A stretch of 64,000 nt of DNA. It comes from Actinomyces sp. ICM47 (GTDB taxonomy: Bacteria > Actinomycetota > Actinomycetes > Actinomycetales > Actinomycetaceae). The DNA lies in assembly GCF_000278725.1 (NCBI RefSeq), contig NZ_ALCA01000125.1:1-64000 (forward strand), in the 5' to 3' direction. Made by a program: the position numbers and the translations under genes. This document shows, piece after piece, positions 42,992 through 52,477 of the stretch. The notes beneath the pieces were generated by a model. The model saw nothing but the letters and a program-made list of their open reading frames with translations. It was not told where the DNA came from and ran no database searches. Each line of letters begins with the position of its first letter. Position 1 is the stretch's first letter.

Positions 42992-43132
42992 GCTCCAAGA
43001 GTAGAGGGAGGGGCGGTTGTGGGCGAATCAACCCGGCCGATGACCCGTCCTGTTGGCCCACCTTGCAGCAATTGCGGGCACAATGGGTGGTGTATATAAC
43101 CATTCCATCTCGGCATTGTGAGGATTCTACCC

Positions 43133-43822
43133 ATGTCAGATAGCCCGGTCCCGTCTGGATCGGCGCGCCCCGCGCGCGCCCTCGACATCATTTCGGTCGC
43201 GTTCGTCGCGTTGCTCCTTATTTCTAATATCGCCGCGACGAAGGCGTTTATGGTGGGTTCTTCCACCCATTATTTGATTTTCGATGGGGGCGCAATTCTC
43301 TTCCCTCTGACCTACATCATCGGTGATGTGCTCTCGGAGGTGTATGGTTTTGCCCGCGCGCGGCGGATCATCGTCATGGGCTTCGTGGCCTCGTTCCTGG
43401 CTTCGCTCACTTTCTTCATCGTCCAGTATTTGCCTCCGGCACCCGACTACGAGAACCAGGAGGCTTTCGCGGCAGTCCTGGGCGTCGTATGGCGTGCGGT
43501 TGTCGCGTCGCTCGCGGGTTACTTGGCCGGGCAGCTCCTCAACTCCTACGTGCTCGTGTGGATCCGTCGTCGCTGGGGTACCAAGCACTTGTGGGCGCGC
43601 CTGATCGGCTCGACGATCGTCGGTGAGGCTGCGGATACGATCCTGTTCTGCACGATTCTGTTCTACGGGCAAATGACGTTCGGTAACTTCGTTAACTACA
43701 CGGTCACCGGCTACTTCTACAAGGTCCTCCTCGAAGTCGTCCTCCTGCCCGTGACCTATCCCGTGATCGCTGCCATCCGCCGCGTTGAAGGCTTGAAGAA
43801 AGACGAGGTGTTTGATCGATGA
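43133..43822 (+). CDS. yhhQ: Queuosine precursor transporter, YhhQ family
   Basis: This membrane protein of 229 residues has about six helices and belongs to the YhhQ (COG1738) group that imports preQ0/preQ1 or queuine. The conserved segments ISNIAATKAF, DGGAILFPLTYIIGDVLSEVYG and LIGSTIVGEAADTILF are present. An in-frame GTG at 43118 is the only alternative start; the ATG at 43133 has AGGA eight bases upstream. The stop overlaps the tgt start by four bases, which supports a role in queuosine salvage. Confidence 0.93.
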   Translation: MSDSPVPSGSARPARALDIISVAFVALLLISNIAATKAFMVGSSTHYLIFDGGAILFPLTYIIGDVLSEVYGFARARRIIVMGFVASFLASLTFFIVQYLPPAPDYENQEAFAAVLGVVWRAVVASLAGYLAGQLLNSYVLVWIRRRWGTKHLWARLIGSTIVGEAADTILFCTILFYGQMTFGNFVNYTVTGYFYKVLLEVVLLPVTYPVIAAIRRVEGLKKDEVFDR

Positions 43823-45144
43823 ACGCGAACTGGCTGAGTGCTCCTTCCCCCGAGGAGTGTGCGCCCTTCGACGCCACGGCCTCGTCGGGAACCCACTGCC
43901 CCGACCGCGGGTTCGAGGTCGGCACTCGCCTGGGTGCCGAACGCGGCCTCGGGCGCACCGGCGTCATCCACACCGCGCATGGCGTGATCCGTACCCCGGC
44001 GTTCATTCCCGTGGGCACGAAGGCGAACGTGAAGGCACTGACTCCGGAGATGGTGCGTAGCCTCGGCGCACAGGCCGTCCTGGCCAACGCCTATCATCTC
44101 TACCTCCAGCCGGGTTCCGACATTGTGGACGACGCCGGCGGCTTTGCGTCTTTCATGAACTGGGCGGGTCCGACGTACACGGATTCGGGGGGCTTCCAGG
44201 TGCTGTCTCTGGGTGCGGGTTTCAAGAAGGTTCTCTCCCAGGAGTTTTCCGGGAAGGCCGACCCCAACGACCCAGCTGTCCAGATGCAGGCGATCAAAGC
44301 GTCAAATGCTGTTGTTGATGACGATGGCGTCGTGTTCTCCAGCCACATCGATGGCACGAAGCATCGCTTCAACCCCGAAGTGTCGATGGGTATTCAGCAT
44401 CAGCTAGGTGCCGATATCATGTTCGCTTTCGACGAGCTGACGTCCCTGCTGCACCCGCGTGGCTACCAGGTCGAGTCGCTCGAGCGCACGCACGCGTGGG
44501 CCGCGCGGTGTCTGGCCGAGCACAAGCGCCTCACGCAGGAGCGTTCCCACAAGCCCTACCAGCAGCTGTGGGGCGTTATCCAGGGCGCCCAGTGGGAGGA
44601 CCTACGTCGCCAGGCAGCGCGCACGATGGCCGACATGGAGGTGGACGGCCAGCGCTTCGACGGCTTCGGCGTGGGCGGAGCGCTCGAGAAGGAGAACCTG
44701 GGCACGATCGTGTCGTGGGTGTGCGAGGAACTGGGTGAGGACCGTCCCCGCCACCTGCTGGGTATCTCCGAGCCCGAGGATCTCTTCGCAGGTGTAGCAG
44801 CCGGTGCCGACACCTTTGACTGTGTTAACCCCTCGCGAGTGGCACGAAACGCGGCGATCTACACGCCCGATGGGCGCTTCAATATCACGAATGCGCGTTT
44901 CAAGCGTGATTTCACACCCCTCGTCGAGGGCTGCGAGTGCTACACCTGCACGCATTACACGCGCGCCTACGTCCATCACTTGTTCAAGGCGAAGGAGATT
45001 CTGTCCTCTACGCTGGCGACCATCCACAACGAGTGGTTTACGCTGCGACTGGTGGACGCTATCCGCGCCTCCATCGAGGACGGCTGCTTCGAGGCGTTCC
45101 GTTCCGATATGCTGGGCCGTTATCAGGCCGGGCGGCGTCCCTGA
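43819..45144 (+). CDS. tgt: Queuine tRNA-ribosyltransferase
   Basis: Tgt exchanges guanine 34 in tRNAs with GUN anticodons for preQ1 (or queuine). The 441 residues include TDSGGFQ with the catalytic-pocket Asp, and the zinc site beginning at Cys372 (C-E-C-Y-T-C followed by His). A unique N-terminal extension of about 35 residues precedes the conserved GRTGVIHTAHGVIRTPAFIP. The four-base overlap with the transporter gene indicates coupled expression. No queC/D/E/F synthesis genes are in the window, so the cell may rely on imported precursor. Confidence 0.95.
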   Translation: MNANWLSAPSPEECAPFDATASSGTHCPDRGFEVGTRLGAERGLGRTGVIHTAHGVIRTPAFIPVGTKANVKALTPEMVRSLGAQAVLANAYHLYLQPGSDIVDDAGGFASFMNWAGPTYTDSGGFQVLSLGAGFKKVLSQEFSGKADPNDPAVQMQAIKASNAVVDDDGVVFSSHIDGTKHRFNPEVSMGIQHQLGADIMFAFDELTSLLHPRGYQVESLERTHAWAARCLAEHKRLTQERSHKPYQQLWGVIQGAQWEDLRRQAARTMADMEVDGQRFDGFGVGGALEKENLGTIVSWVCEELGEDRPRHLLGISEPEDLFAGVAAGADTFDCVNPSRVARNAAIYTPDGRFNITNARFKRDFTPLVEGCECYTCTHYTRAYVHHLFKAKEILSSTLATIHNEWFTLRLVDAIRASIEDGCFEAFRSDMLGRYQAGRRP

Positions 45145-45159
45145 CAAGAAGGAGTACCA

Positions 45160-46056
45160 ATGAGTTTCAACGACAATATCCACCTGGATCCTTCGCGTGT
45201 GAGTACCTCCGGCGCTGGCCGGAAGATCGCTGGTGCCGGTGGCGGCTCAATCCTTGGAGTCCTGCTGATCCTGGGGTTCTCCTACCTCACGGGCATCGAC
45301 CTGACCAGCCTCATCTCCTCCCAGGCCCCCTCGTCGTCCTCGTCCTCCTCGTCGGTCGACGTGTCGACGTGCCAAACGGGCGCGGACGCAAACGAGCGCG
45401 TGGAGTGCCGCATGGTGGCCACCGCGCAGTCCCTGGACGAGGTGTGGAAGACTCAGCTGGCCGATCAGCATACGGGAGTTTCCTACGAACTCCCCGATTT
45501 CCAGATCTTCACGAACAGTGTGTCAACCGCGTGCGGCTCGGCGACGAGCGCGGTCGGCCCCTTCTACTGCCCGGGTGACTCGACGGTGTACCTGGATCTC
45601 GGTTTCTTTGATGAGATGGTGACTCAGTACGGTGCCTCGGACTCGGTGCTCGCACAGGAGTACGTGGTCGCCCACGAGTGGGGCCACCACATTCAGAACC
45701 TGCAAGGTGTCTTCCGCACGTACAACACGCGCGAGACCGGCTCGCAGGGGGCGGGTGTTCGCTCCGAATTGCAGGCTGACTGCTATGCGGGCGTGTGGAT
45801 GCACTGGGCGTCCAGCACCCCCGATCCTTCGACGGGCACCCCCTACCTCCAGACCCCGACATCCGACCAGATCATGGGTGCCCTCCAGACGGCCGAGGCC
45901 ATTGGCGACGACCGCCTGCAGACGAAGTACCAGGGGACGACGAACTCCGAGTCCTGGACGCACGGCAGCGCGCAGCAGCGCGCGACGTGGCTGCAGACCG
46001 GCCTGGACTCCGGCAGCATTGCGACGTGCAACACGTGGGATGTTCCCCGCGTATGA
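45160..46056 (+). CDS. Neutral zinc metallopeptidase (YpfJ family)
   Basis: The 298-residue protein starts with a short cytoplasmic part and a single membrane helix near 27-48, then a Ser-rich stalk and an extracytoplasmic peptidase domain. The zinc motif HEWGHH at 172-177 is of the HExxH type, and the conserved LQADCYAGVWMHW segment supplies the third ligand region. Family members are annotated as putative neutral zinc metallopeptidases with unproven substrates. The gene is 16 bp downstream of tgt. Confidence 0.9.
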   Translation: MSFNDNIHLDPSRVSTSGAGRKIAGAGGGSILGVLLILGFSYLTGIDLTSLISSQAPSSSSSSSSVDVSTCQTGADANERVECRMVATAQSLDEVWKTQLADQHTGVSYELPDFQIFTNSVSTACGSATSAVGPFYCPGDSTVYLDLGFFDEMVTQYGASDSVLAQEYVVAHEWGHHIQNLQGVFRTYNTRETGSQGAGVRSELQADCYAGVWMHWASSTPDPSTGTPYLQTPTSDQIMGALQTAEAIGDDRLQTKYQGTTNSESWTHGSAQQRATWLQTGLDSGSIATCNTWDVPRV

Positions 46057-46108
46057 CCCTCGTTGTGTGCGCCGGTAGACTTGTTAAGACCGATCACAGG
46101 AGGATGTC

Positions 46109-47794
46109 ATGACACGGAGTATCGTCAGCCAGGCACACGACTTTTACGACGCAGTGCCCTACGAGGTGCCCGTGCCGGATACGTCCCTCTACGAGCTGCT
46201 CGACACCGCGGCCCGCCTGTACCCGGATCGCGTGGCGCTCGATTACTTTGGTGCCACGACGACCTACGCGCAGGTTCGTGACCAGGTGCTGCGCGCTGCG
46301 CGCGTCTTGCACGAGGCCGGGGTACGTGCTGGGGACACGGTGGCGATTTCGCTGCCGAACTGCCCGCAGGCGTTCGTCGCCTTCTACGCGTGCATGCGCA
46401 TCGGAGCGGTAGCCGCCCAGCACAACCCGCTGGCACCGGCCGCCGAGATCGCGGGCCAGCTGGAGCGCCACGGTGGCCGGGTCGCCATCGTCTGGGAAAA
46501 GTGCGTGGAGTCCTTTCCCCTGGATCGTTTCAACACGGTGTTCACGGTCGACATTTCGCACGGTATGCCTGCCTCGCAGCGTTTCCTCCTGAGCCTGCCG
46601 GTGCCTCGCGCCCGCCAGATGCGCGCGCAACTGCGCGGTCCCATGCCCAAGGGTGCCATCTCCTGGGACCGCGCCACGGCCTCGTCAAACCCCATCAACG
46701 CCGACCACCCGCTGCCCTCACCCGGTGACCGTGCCGTCATCTTGCACACGTCGGGGACGAACGGCGTACCCAAGTCCGCGCCCCTCACCCACCGCAATAT
46801 CGGTGTCAATGTCAACCAGTGCATGTTCTGGGTGTGGAAGCTGCACGAAGGGGCCGAGACCTTCTTCTCGTTACTCCCCTACTTCCATGCCTTCGGCCTG
46901 ACCTTCTTCCTGTGTGCGTCCGTGCGTAAGGCAGCCACCCAGGTGTTGCTGCCAAAGTTTGACGCACAGATGGCCCTCGACGCGCACAAGCGCCGACCCG
47001 TCACCTTCTTCGTGGGCGTGCCGCCCATGTTCGAACGCATCCTGGCGCGCGCCAAGGAGACCGGCACCGATCTCTCATCCATTCGATACTCGGTAGCCGG
47101 TGCCATGCCACTGTCGACCGCGCTCGCGGATGACTGGGAGGCCACCACGGGCGGCCTCATCGTCGAAGGATACGGACTGTCCGAAACCGCTCCCGTACTC
47201 ACCGGCGCTCCTCTGTCCGCCAAACGCCGTCACGGCGTGCTTGGCGTCCCCTTCCCCTCCACGCAGCTGCGCCTGGTCTCTTTGGAGGACGATACTCTCG
47301 ACGTCGAGGACGGGCAGCCCGGCGAAATCATCGTGCGAGGCCCTCAGGTCTTTGACGGCTACCTCAACGCACCCGAGGAAACCGCGCGCGTCTTCACGTC
47401 GGAAGGCTGGTTCAAGACCGGCGACATCGGCGTCAACGCCGACGGCTTCATCTCCATGGCCGACCGCAAGAAGGAACTGATCCTGTCGGGCGGCTTCAAC
47501 GTCTATCCCTCCCAGGTCGAAGCGGCAATCCGCTCACTACCGGGCGTCGCGGATGTCGCCGTCGTCGGTGTGCCCGTCGCGGACGCCACCGAAGAGGTCA
47601 CCGCCGCTATCATCATGGAGGAAGGTGCCCAGCGCCTCACGCTGGAGCAGGTGCGACAGTGGGCCGAAAAGTCCATTGCTCACTACGCACTCCCCCGCCA
47701 GATCGTGTTCATCGCGGAGCTGCCGCGCAACCCGATGGGCAAGATCCTGCGCCGTAAAGTCGCTCAGGTCGTGCGCGAGAAGCTGGGGCGCTGA
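46109..47794 (+). CDS. fadD: Long-chain fatty acid--CoA ligase (AMP-dependent synthetase)
   Basis: This is a 561-residue member of the ANL adenylating superfamily. The AMP-binding P-loop segment TSGTNGVPKSAPLTH starts near residue 214, with VEGYGLSETAPV and the C-terminal hinge GWFKTGDIGVNADGF and LSGGFNVYPSQVE; NPMGKILRRKV carries the catalytic Lys. Overall similarity points to medium/long-chain acyl-CoA ligases, though related enzymes use other acids. It ends 7 bp before the convergent DUF4391 gene. Confidence 0.9.
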   Translation: MTRSIVSQAHDFYDAVPYEVPVPDTSLYELLDTAARLYPDRVALDYFGATTTYAQVRDQVLRAARVLHEAGVRAGDTVAISLPNCPQAFVAFYACMRIGAVAAQHNPLAPAAEIAGQLERHGGRVAIVWEKCVESFPLDRFNTVFTVDISHGMPASQRFLLSLPVPRARQMRAQLRGPMPKGAISWDRATASSNPINADHPLPSPGDRAVILHTSGTNGVPKSAPLTHRNIGVNVNQCMFWVWKLHEGAETFFSLLPYFHAFGLTFFLCASVRKAATQVLLPKFDAQMALDAHKRRPVTFFVGVPPMFERILARAKETGTDLSSIRYSVAGAMPLSTALADDWEATTGGLIVEGYGLSETAPVLTGAPLSAKRRHGVLGVPFPSTQLRLVSLEDDTLDVEDGQPGEIIVRGPQVFDGYLNAPEETARVFTSEGWFKTGDIGVNADGFISMADRKKELILSGGFNVYPSQVEAAIRSLPGVADVAVVGVPVADATEEVTAAIIMEEGAQRLTLEQVRQWAEKSIAHYALPRQIVFIAELPRNPMGKILRRKVAQVVREKLGR

Positions 47795-47801
47795 GCGAGC
47801 G

Positions 47802-48578
47802 TCAACGGCCGCAATGCCTCGTCAGTTCGTTGATCGCTGTCTTCGTCTGATTGATCGCCTCGCTGAGGGGAATTCGTAGCTGTAGGCGTTCTCGTTGCGT
47901 GGTTCCGTGTGCCTTCCACTGGGCACGCAGTCGATCCTGCCTGCTCTGGCACTCGAGCAAGCGCTCAATCAACGCCACCACGTCCGAGGTCCGGCACAGA
48001 CTCGGATCCGGATAGAAGCCAGCAAGGCGAGCGACACGAGCCAAGCGGATTCGCGCCATGATGTCCTCGATCACATGAGCCAGCGAACGCTGATCAAGGG
48101 TGTCGAAAGCCAGCGAGGACAGGAAGGCCTTCCCCTGCTCCGTGCGCCGCCACACACCGATGCTGCTGTCCACCTCCATGGCGTCGACAGTCAATCCCGT
48201 CGCACGCTTCCGGCGCGACGTGAGCGCTGCAGACAGACAGGCATCGCCACGGGCGTTCTCCTGGATCAGGAGTGATGGATGCGGGAAGCAGCCGTGCACA
48301 AGAGCGGCAGTCGACTCGAACGCTCGCGTCTTTCCGAGGGATGCACGCAAGAATAACACCGCATCGATACGACGATTCGTCGCGGCTGTCGCGGGAATGC
48401 AAGTCGTGGTCTCCTGCGCGACTCCCAGGAGAGTCAGCCCCTCAATCTTGCCCAGGCCCTCGCGCTGCGTGCGCGTCAGGTCCACCTCGCGCAGCAGCAC
48501 ATCTGTGGGAATCGTGCGCTCGAAGCGACGGACGCCGGGCGGCAGGGCCAGTGTCGACCCCCAGTCGATGGAGCTCAC
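47802..48578 (-). CDS. DUF4391-type protein coupled to a SNF2 helicase
   Basis: The protein has 258 residues starting at GTG 48578. It matches the general layout of DUF4391 proteins: an N-terminal segment with GKIEGLTLLGVAQET, a central beta-rich part and a helical C-terminus with LRIPLSEAINQTKTAINELT. The family is found next to large SNF2-type helicases in bacterial accessory loci, often together with type III-like modification and restriction genes. The start overlaps the helicase stop by four bases (GTGA). The function is unknown. Confidence 0.7.
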   Translation of the reverse strand: MSSIDWGSTLALPPGVRRFERTIPTDVLLREVDLTRTQREGLGKIEGLTLLGVAQETTTCIPATAATNRRIDAVLFLRASLGKTRAFESTAALVHGCFPHPSLLIQENARGDACLSAALTSRRKRATGLTVDAMEVDSSIGVWRRTEQGKAFLSSLAFDTLDQRSLAHVIEDIMARIRLARVARLAGFYPDPSLCRTSDVVALIERLLECQSRQDRLRAQWKAHGTTQRERLQLRIPLSEAINQTKTAINELTRHCGR

Positions 48579-51500
48579 AGGAGCACCACAAAGCTCACCA
48601 GAGAGAAGTCTGCTTCTGACGAGGCTCCCTGGGCAATCGTTCCCGGTGTGAACAGCGATTCGAGGGTTGCTTCTTCTCCCTGCCTGATCGCCGCTGCGAC
48701 GGCCTCGGTCAGCAGCGCCGAGTACTCGCTCATGTTCTCACCATCACGTGTGGCTCGGTTGAATTGCGCGCACAGGGCATCCAGTGGCTCATGGTGTTCC
48801 TCGCACAGCCGCCTGAGCAGGTCCAGGGAACGCGTTGGGTTGGATAGTGTCCGCGCGCCTGCTGCGTCCCGCGGCACGTAAATAAGAGAGAGCGGAGCGT
48901 TTGCACGGCTGGCACCACTACCACCTGCACGCTGTTCGAGACAGAAGATCACTCCCGGACTCACGTGAGAGCGCAGGTCATCCGGAATTGACACGACCGC
49001 GTGCAAGCCCGTCGGCGCGCCTTCCAGTGTGCCCGGGTTCGCGTTCATGTAGCGCTCCAACTCGATTCGGAAATCATCCAACGCAAAATCCGTGATCGAC
49101 ATTCCCCGCCGTATGTCTTCGAGGTCGAGAGTCTCACTGCGCAGCGTGCGCAACTGATCCGAGCGATACTCCAGGTCGTTCATATCCTCCGACGGGGTGA
49201 GCAGATTCTCCTCGCCGGAGGCACTCGCATCGCCCAGAGCCATGCGTGACTTCACACGCGACTCAAGATTGATGTAGGACTCCAGGTCGACGTCCGGCCA
49301 GAAGGTCACCATCTGGATATGCTCATTCGTCGAGCCCAGGCGGTCGACGCGGCCGAAACGCTGCACGAGACGAACCGGGTTCCAGTGCACATCGTAATTG
49401 ACCACGCAATCGCAGTCCTGGAGGTTCTGCCCCTCCGAGATGCAATCCGTTGCGAAGACGATGTCGATCTCGCCCTCACGGTCCGCGAGGGCATTGGTTT
49501 CCTTCGAACGCGGCGAGAAACGACCGAGGATATCCTCGAAGCCACCACGCGCCCGGCGCTTTCCCGTGACTCGATTGCGAGTGCCTGTCACTTGCGCGCA
49601 CGTCAGGCCGTGGCTCCGTTGCAGATCCGGTGCCAACTGGTCATAGAGATAGGTAACGGTGTCAGCGAAAGCGCTGAAGACGAGTACTTTTCTGTTACCC
49701 GAGTTAATCTGGCCGGCTCCGGTCTTCTCCGCGATCAGTGTCCGTAACGCGCCGAGCTTGGCATCACGATCCGGGGTCACTGCCCGGGCGTAACCAACCA
49801 GTTCGTCGAGAATCGCAATGTCGCGTACGAGGTCCACGGACAGAGCCTCGCGGTCCACATCGCGCAAGTCGACGCGGATCTGCGCCCCGACCTCGAACAT
49901 CTCAGCATCTCGGTCATCGAGGCCGTCCTCAAGGCCCTCAATCCCGTATCCCACTGCTACAGAATCGACAGCATCGCGCGCGTCAAGCGCCGCGAGTCGA
50001 TCCAGGATGTCGGCGCAAGAACTGCGCACGCGGTCCAGTGTCGTGCGGAAGGCGCTCACGGAAGACTCCATGCGCTTGAGGAGGTTGACACGCATCAGCG
50101 CGGCGACCGCATTCGTACGATGCAGCTCACTGCCGAAGTCATTGCCGAAGCCCTCGCGGTAGTCGGCCTCGTAGGCAGGCCGCGCATCCTCACGCACGTA
50201 GGACAGAAGCTGATACTGGGCGAAACTCAGATCGCTGATCATATCGTAGAGCTGCCCAATGGGAGGCAACTCGCCGCGTGAATCAATGGGCTTCTGGACA
50301 TTGCACGGAGTGAGGCGGGTGGGGAATGTCCCCGTCTCGGTGCCGTAGTATTTGGCCACATGCTTGCGGCTACGCGCAATCGTCAGGGCGTCGAGGAGCG
50401 CAAAATAGTCCGCATTGACGTACTCGGCGAAGCTCTCCGTCGTGTGACGTCCATGCGCCTGCGAACTCCACAGGTTGAAGCGCTTTTGTGCCAGTCGCAT
50501 CACCGCATCGATGGAAACGATGCCATCGGTCTTCTCGAGGTAATCATCACGACCCTCCGTAATGAGCTCAATCTGGTTACGCAGGTCGGTGAGACGATTA
50601 TTGATCGGGGTCGCCGACAGCATGAGCACCTTCGTGCGTCCGTTAGCCCGGATCACCTCGTTCATCAGGCGCGTGTAACGATTCGTGCTCGCCCCGGTCA
50701 CACTCCTATTGCGGAAGTTGTGGCTCTCATCGATGACAACCAGATCGAATGTCCCCCACTGCAGGTGTTCCAGGTCGATGTCCCCACTCTTGCCACGGCG
50801 ACGCGACAGGTCCGTGTGGTTCAACACCTTGTAGGCGAATCGGTCCGCAGCCAAGGGATTACGTTCATCGCTCGTCTGCGTCCACAGCGTCCAGTTCTCA
50901 CGCAGGCGCTTCGGACACAGTACCAATACGTTCTTGTTGAGCTGCTGGTAGTACTTAATGACGGCGAGCGCTTCGAATGTCTTGCCCAGGCCAACGCTGT
51001 CGGCGATGATGCAGCCGTTATACTTTTCCAACTTACGAATCGCCCCGATAACGGCGTCCTTCTGAAAATCGTAGAGCTTACCCCAGATCACCGACTCGAA
51101 AAAACCGGTATCTTCACGTGGATTGTGATCCTGGTTCTCCAGGAGGAACCGCCGAAAGATGTGGTACAGGGTCAGGAAATAGATGAACTCAGGAGCATTC
51201 TCTGTGTAGAGAGCCTCCACCTGGTGAGCAATCTGCTCAGTGACATCACAGGTCTTTGTATCATCGGCCCACACGGACTCGAATGTCGCCATAAGAAATT
51301 CAACCTGTGCCTTGGCCTCATCCCCCGCACAATGGGTCATCATCGTCAGCGTATCCGGACGACGCTCAACTCCCAGTCCCTCAAGGGTGAAGGTGGCACC
51401 CTGTCCCGTCAACAGATGGGGACTCTTGGCGGAGTCCTCGACGATGTAACTGGGCGTCAACTGAAGCATGTGCTCGCGCTGCACGGAGCGGAACGTCACC

Positions 51501-51847
51501 TTCTCCCTCAGCCAGGATGCACACGCCCGCGCGAGAGCACGCTGGCTGAGCTTGTTGCGCAGCGTGAGTTCCAGGGACGAGTCAGCGAGCGCTTTTTCTC
51601 TCTCCCCCTGCGCACGTCGCGCGATATCAAACTCCGGTGCCCCCACGACCCATCCCATGTCTTGAATAAACGTCGGTTCACTGAACAGAAAACGCACGGA
51701 GTCGAGGCGTTCAAGCTCCTCGCGCAGCTCTCCAAAGGCGAACAGGCTGAAGTGCGCGCTGATAATCGACAGTTTCGCCTCGTCATCGAGGTTGGCACGC
51801 AGGGCGTCTACCAGGCGTTTGCCCTCGGTGTTGTCGAGAATCTCCAT
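48575..51847 (-). CDS. Large SNF2-type helicase with PLD-like N-terminus, accessory locus
   Basis: The protein has 1090 residues. Residues 1-60 resemble the PLD-like domain that often precedes this helicase type (IISAHFSLFAFGEL), but no HKD motif is seen. Helicase motifs are clear: ADSVGLGKT at about 283-291 (Walker A), VVIDESHNFRN near 372 (motif II, DESH), LMLSATPINNRL (motif III), and the C-terminal lobe with TDCISEGQNLQ and QRFGRVDRLGS near 834 (motif VI). AGGAGAGG lies upstream of the ATG. It sits alone with DUF4391 between core genes, suggesting an acquired two-gene unit or the remnant of a larger defence locus. Confidence 0.85.
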   Translation of the reverse strand: MEILDNTEGKRLVDALRANLDDEAKLSIISAHFSLFAFGELREELERLDSVRFLFSEPTFIQDMGWVVGAPEFDIARRAQGEREKALADSSLELTLRNKLSQRALARACASWLREKVTFRSVQREHMLQLTPSYIVEDSAKSPHLLTGQGATFTLEGLGVERRPDTLTMMTHCAGDEAKAQVEFLMATFESVWADDTKTCDVTEQIAHQVEALYTENAPEFIYFLTLYHIFRRFLLENQDHNPREDTGFFESVIWGKLYDFQKDAVIGAIRKLEKYNGCIIADSVGLGKTFEALAVIKYYQQLNKNVLVLCPKRLRENWTLWTQTSDERNPLAADRFAYKVLNHTDLSRRRGKSGDIDLEHLQWGTFDLVVIDESHNFRNRSVTGASTNRYTRLMNEVIRANGRTKVLMLSATPINNRLTDLRNQIELITEGRDDYLEKTDGIVSIDAVMRLAQKRFNLWSSQAHGRHTTESFAEYVNADYFALLDALTIARSRKHVAKYYGTETGTFPTRLTPCNVQKPIDSRGELPPIGQLYDMISDLSFAQYQLLSYVREDARPAYEADYREGFGNDFGSELHRTNAVAALMRVNLLKRMESSVSAFRTTLDRVRSSCADILDRLAALDARDAVDSVAVGYGIEGLEDGLDDRDAEMFEVGAQIRVDLRDVDREALSVDLVRDIAILDELVGYARAVTPDRDAKLGALRTLIAEKTGAGQINSGNRKVLVFSAFADTVTYLYDQLAPDLQRSHGLTCAQVTGTRNRVTGKRRARGGFEDILGRFSPRSKETNALADREGEIDIVFATDCISEGQNLQDCDCVVNYDVHWNPVRLVQRFGRVDRLGSTNEHIQMVTFWPDVDLESYINLESRVKSRMALGDASASGEENLLTPSEDMNDLEYRSDQLRTLRSETLDLEDIRRGMSITDFALDDFRIELERYMNANPGTLEGAPTGLHAVVSIPDDLRSHVSPGVIFCLEQRAGGSGASRANAPLSLIYVPRDAAGARTLSNPTRSLDLLRRLCEEHHEPLDALCAQFNRATRDGENMSEYSALLTEAVAAAIRQGEEATLESLFTPGTIAQGASSEADFSLVSFVVLL

Positions 51848-51983
51848 GGGCTTTGCCCCTCTCCTTCATGCCGTGACGCACATTAGGTTACCGGACCATC
51901 ATGGGGAACGGGACACGCGACACTGGAGCCGCTCGCAGAAGAGAACGGGAGGCGCGGGACCAGTGACCGCGGGATTACATACG

Positions 51984-52017
51984 AGTGTCCCCGGAACCGA
52001 GCGGTTCCGGGGACACT
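51984..52017. terminator. Terminator of the suf operon
   Basis: A perfect 15-bp GC-rich stem (51984-51998 with 52003-52017) and a GAGC loop follow the sufT stop on the minus strand. Confidence 0.88.
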
Positions 52018-52032
52018 GCGCGCAAAGGCATC

Positions 52033-52467
52033 TCAGACGTTGAAGCCGATTGCGCGCAACTGCTCACGACCATCCGGTGTGATACGGTCAGGACCCCACG
52101 GCGGCATCCACACCCAGTTGATCTGGACCTCGTCGGTGACTCCCGACAGGATGGTCTGCGCCTGGCGCTCGATCACGTCGGTCAGCGGGCATGCCGCGGA
52201 CGTCAGCGTCATGTCGAGGCGTACCTGGTTCTCAGCACCGATGACGACGCCGTAGACCAGACCCAGGTCAACGATGTTGATGCCCAGTTCGGGGTCGATA
52301 ACGTCCTTGAGAGCCTCCAGGACGTTCTCAGCAGCGAGGGTGCCCTGCTCGATGACGTCGGTGCCGTCAATCTGACGGGTGGCCTCAGGCGACTGCGCCG
52401 TCTCGTTCGAGGCGGGCACGCCGAAGCGCTGCTCGACAGGCTCAGTCTGAGCCATCGGGTTATTCAT
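52033..52467 (-). CDS. sufT: SufT-type metal-sulfur cluster assembly factor (MIP18/DUF59)
   Basis: This 144-residue protein of the MIP18 (PaaD-like) family helps mature iron-sulfur proteins. The conserved DPELGINIVDLGLVY (58-72) and the reactive Cys93 in TSAACPLTDVI are present. The start is taken at ATG 52467, with AAGGAA upstream; the longer frame reads into sufU. It is the last gene of the suf operon, as is usual in actinobacteria. Confidence 0.94.
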   Translation of the reverse strand: MNNPMAQTEPVEQRFGVPASNETAQSPEATRQIDGTDVIEQGTLAAENVLEALKDVIDPELGINIVDLGLVYGVVIGAENQVRLDMTLTSAACPLTDVIERQAQTILSGVTDEVQINWVWMPPWGPDRITPDGREQLRAIGFNV

Positions 52468-52477
52468 AGCGATTCCT

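Noticed and set aside
41681..43099. Plus-strand open frame of 472 codons over the ABC-F gene
   Set aside because: Antisense shadow; high GC leaves few stop codons in the opposite strand.
42992..43132. preQ1-type riboswitch upstream of the queuosine transporter
   Set aside because: The leader has no sequence resembling the known preQ1 classes; only a short, weak inverted repeat could be drawn.
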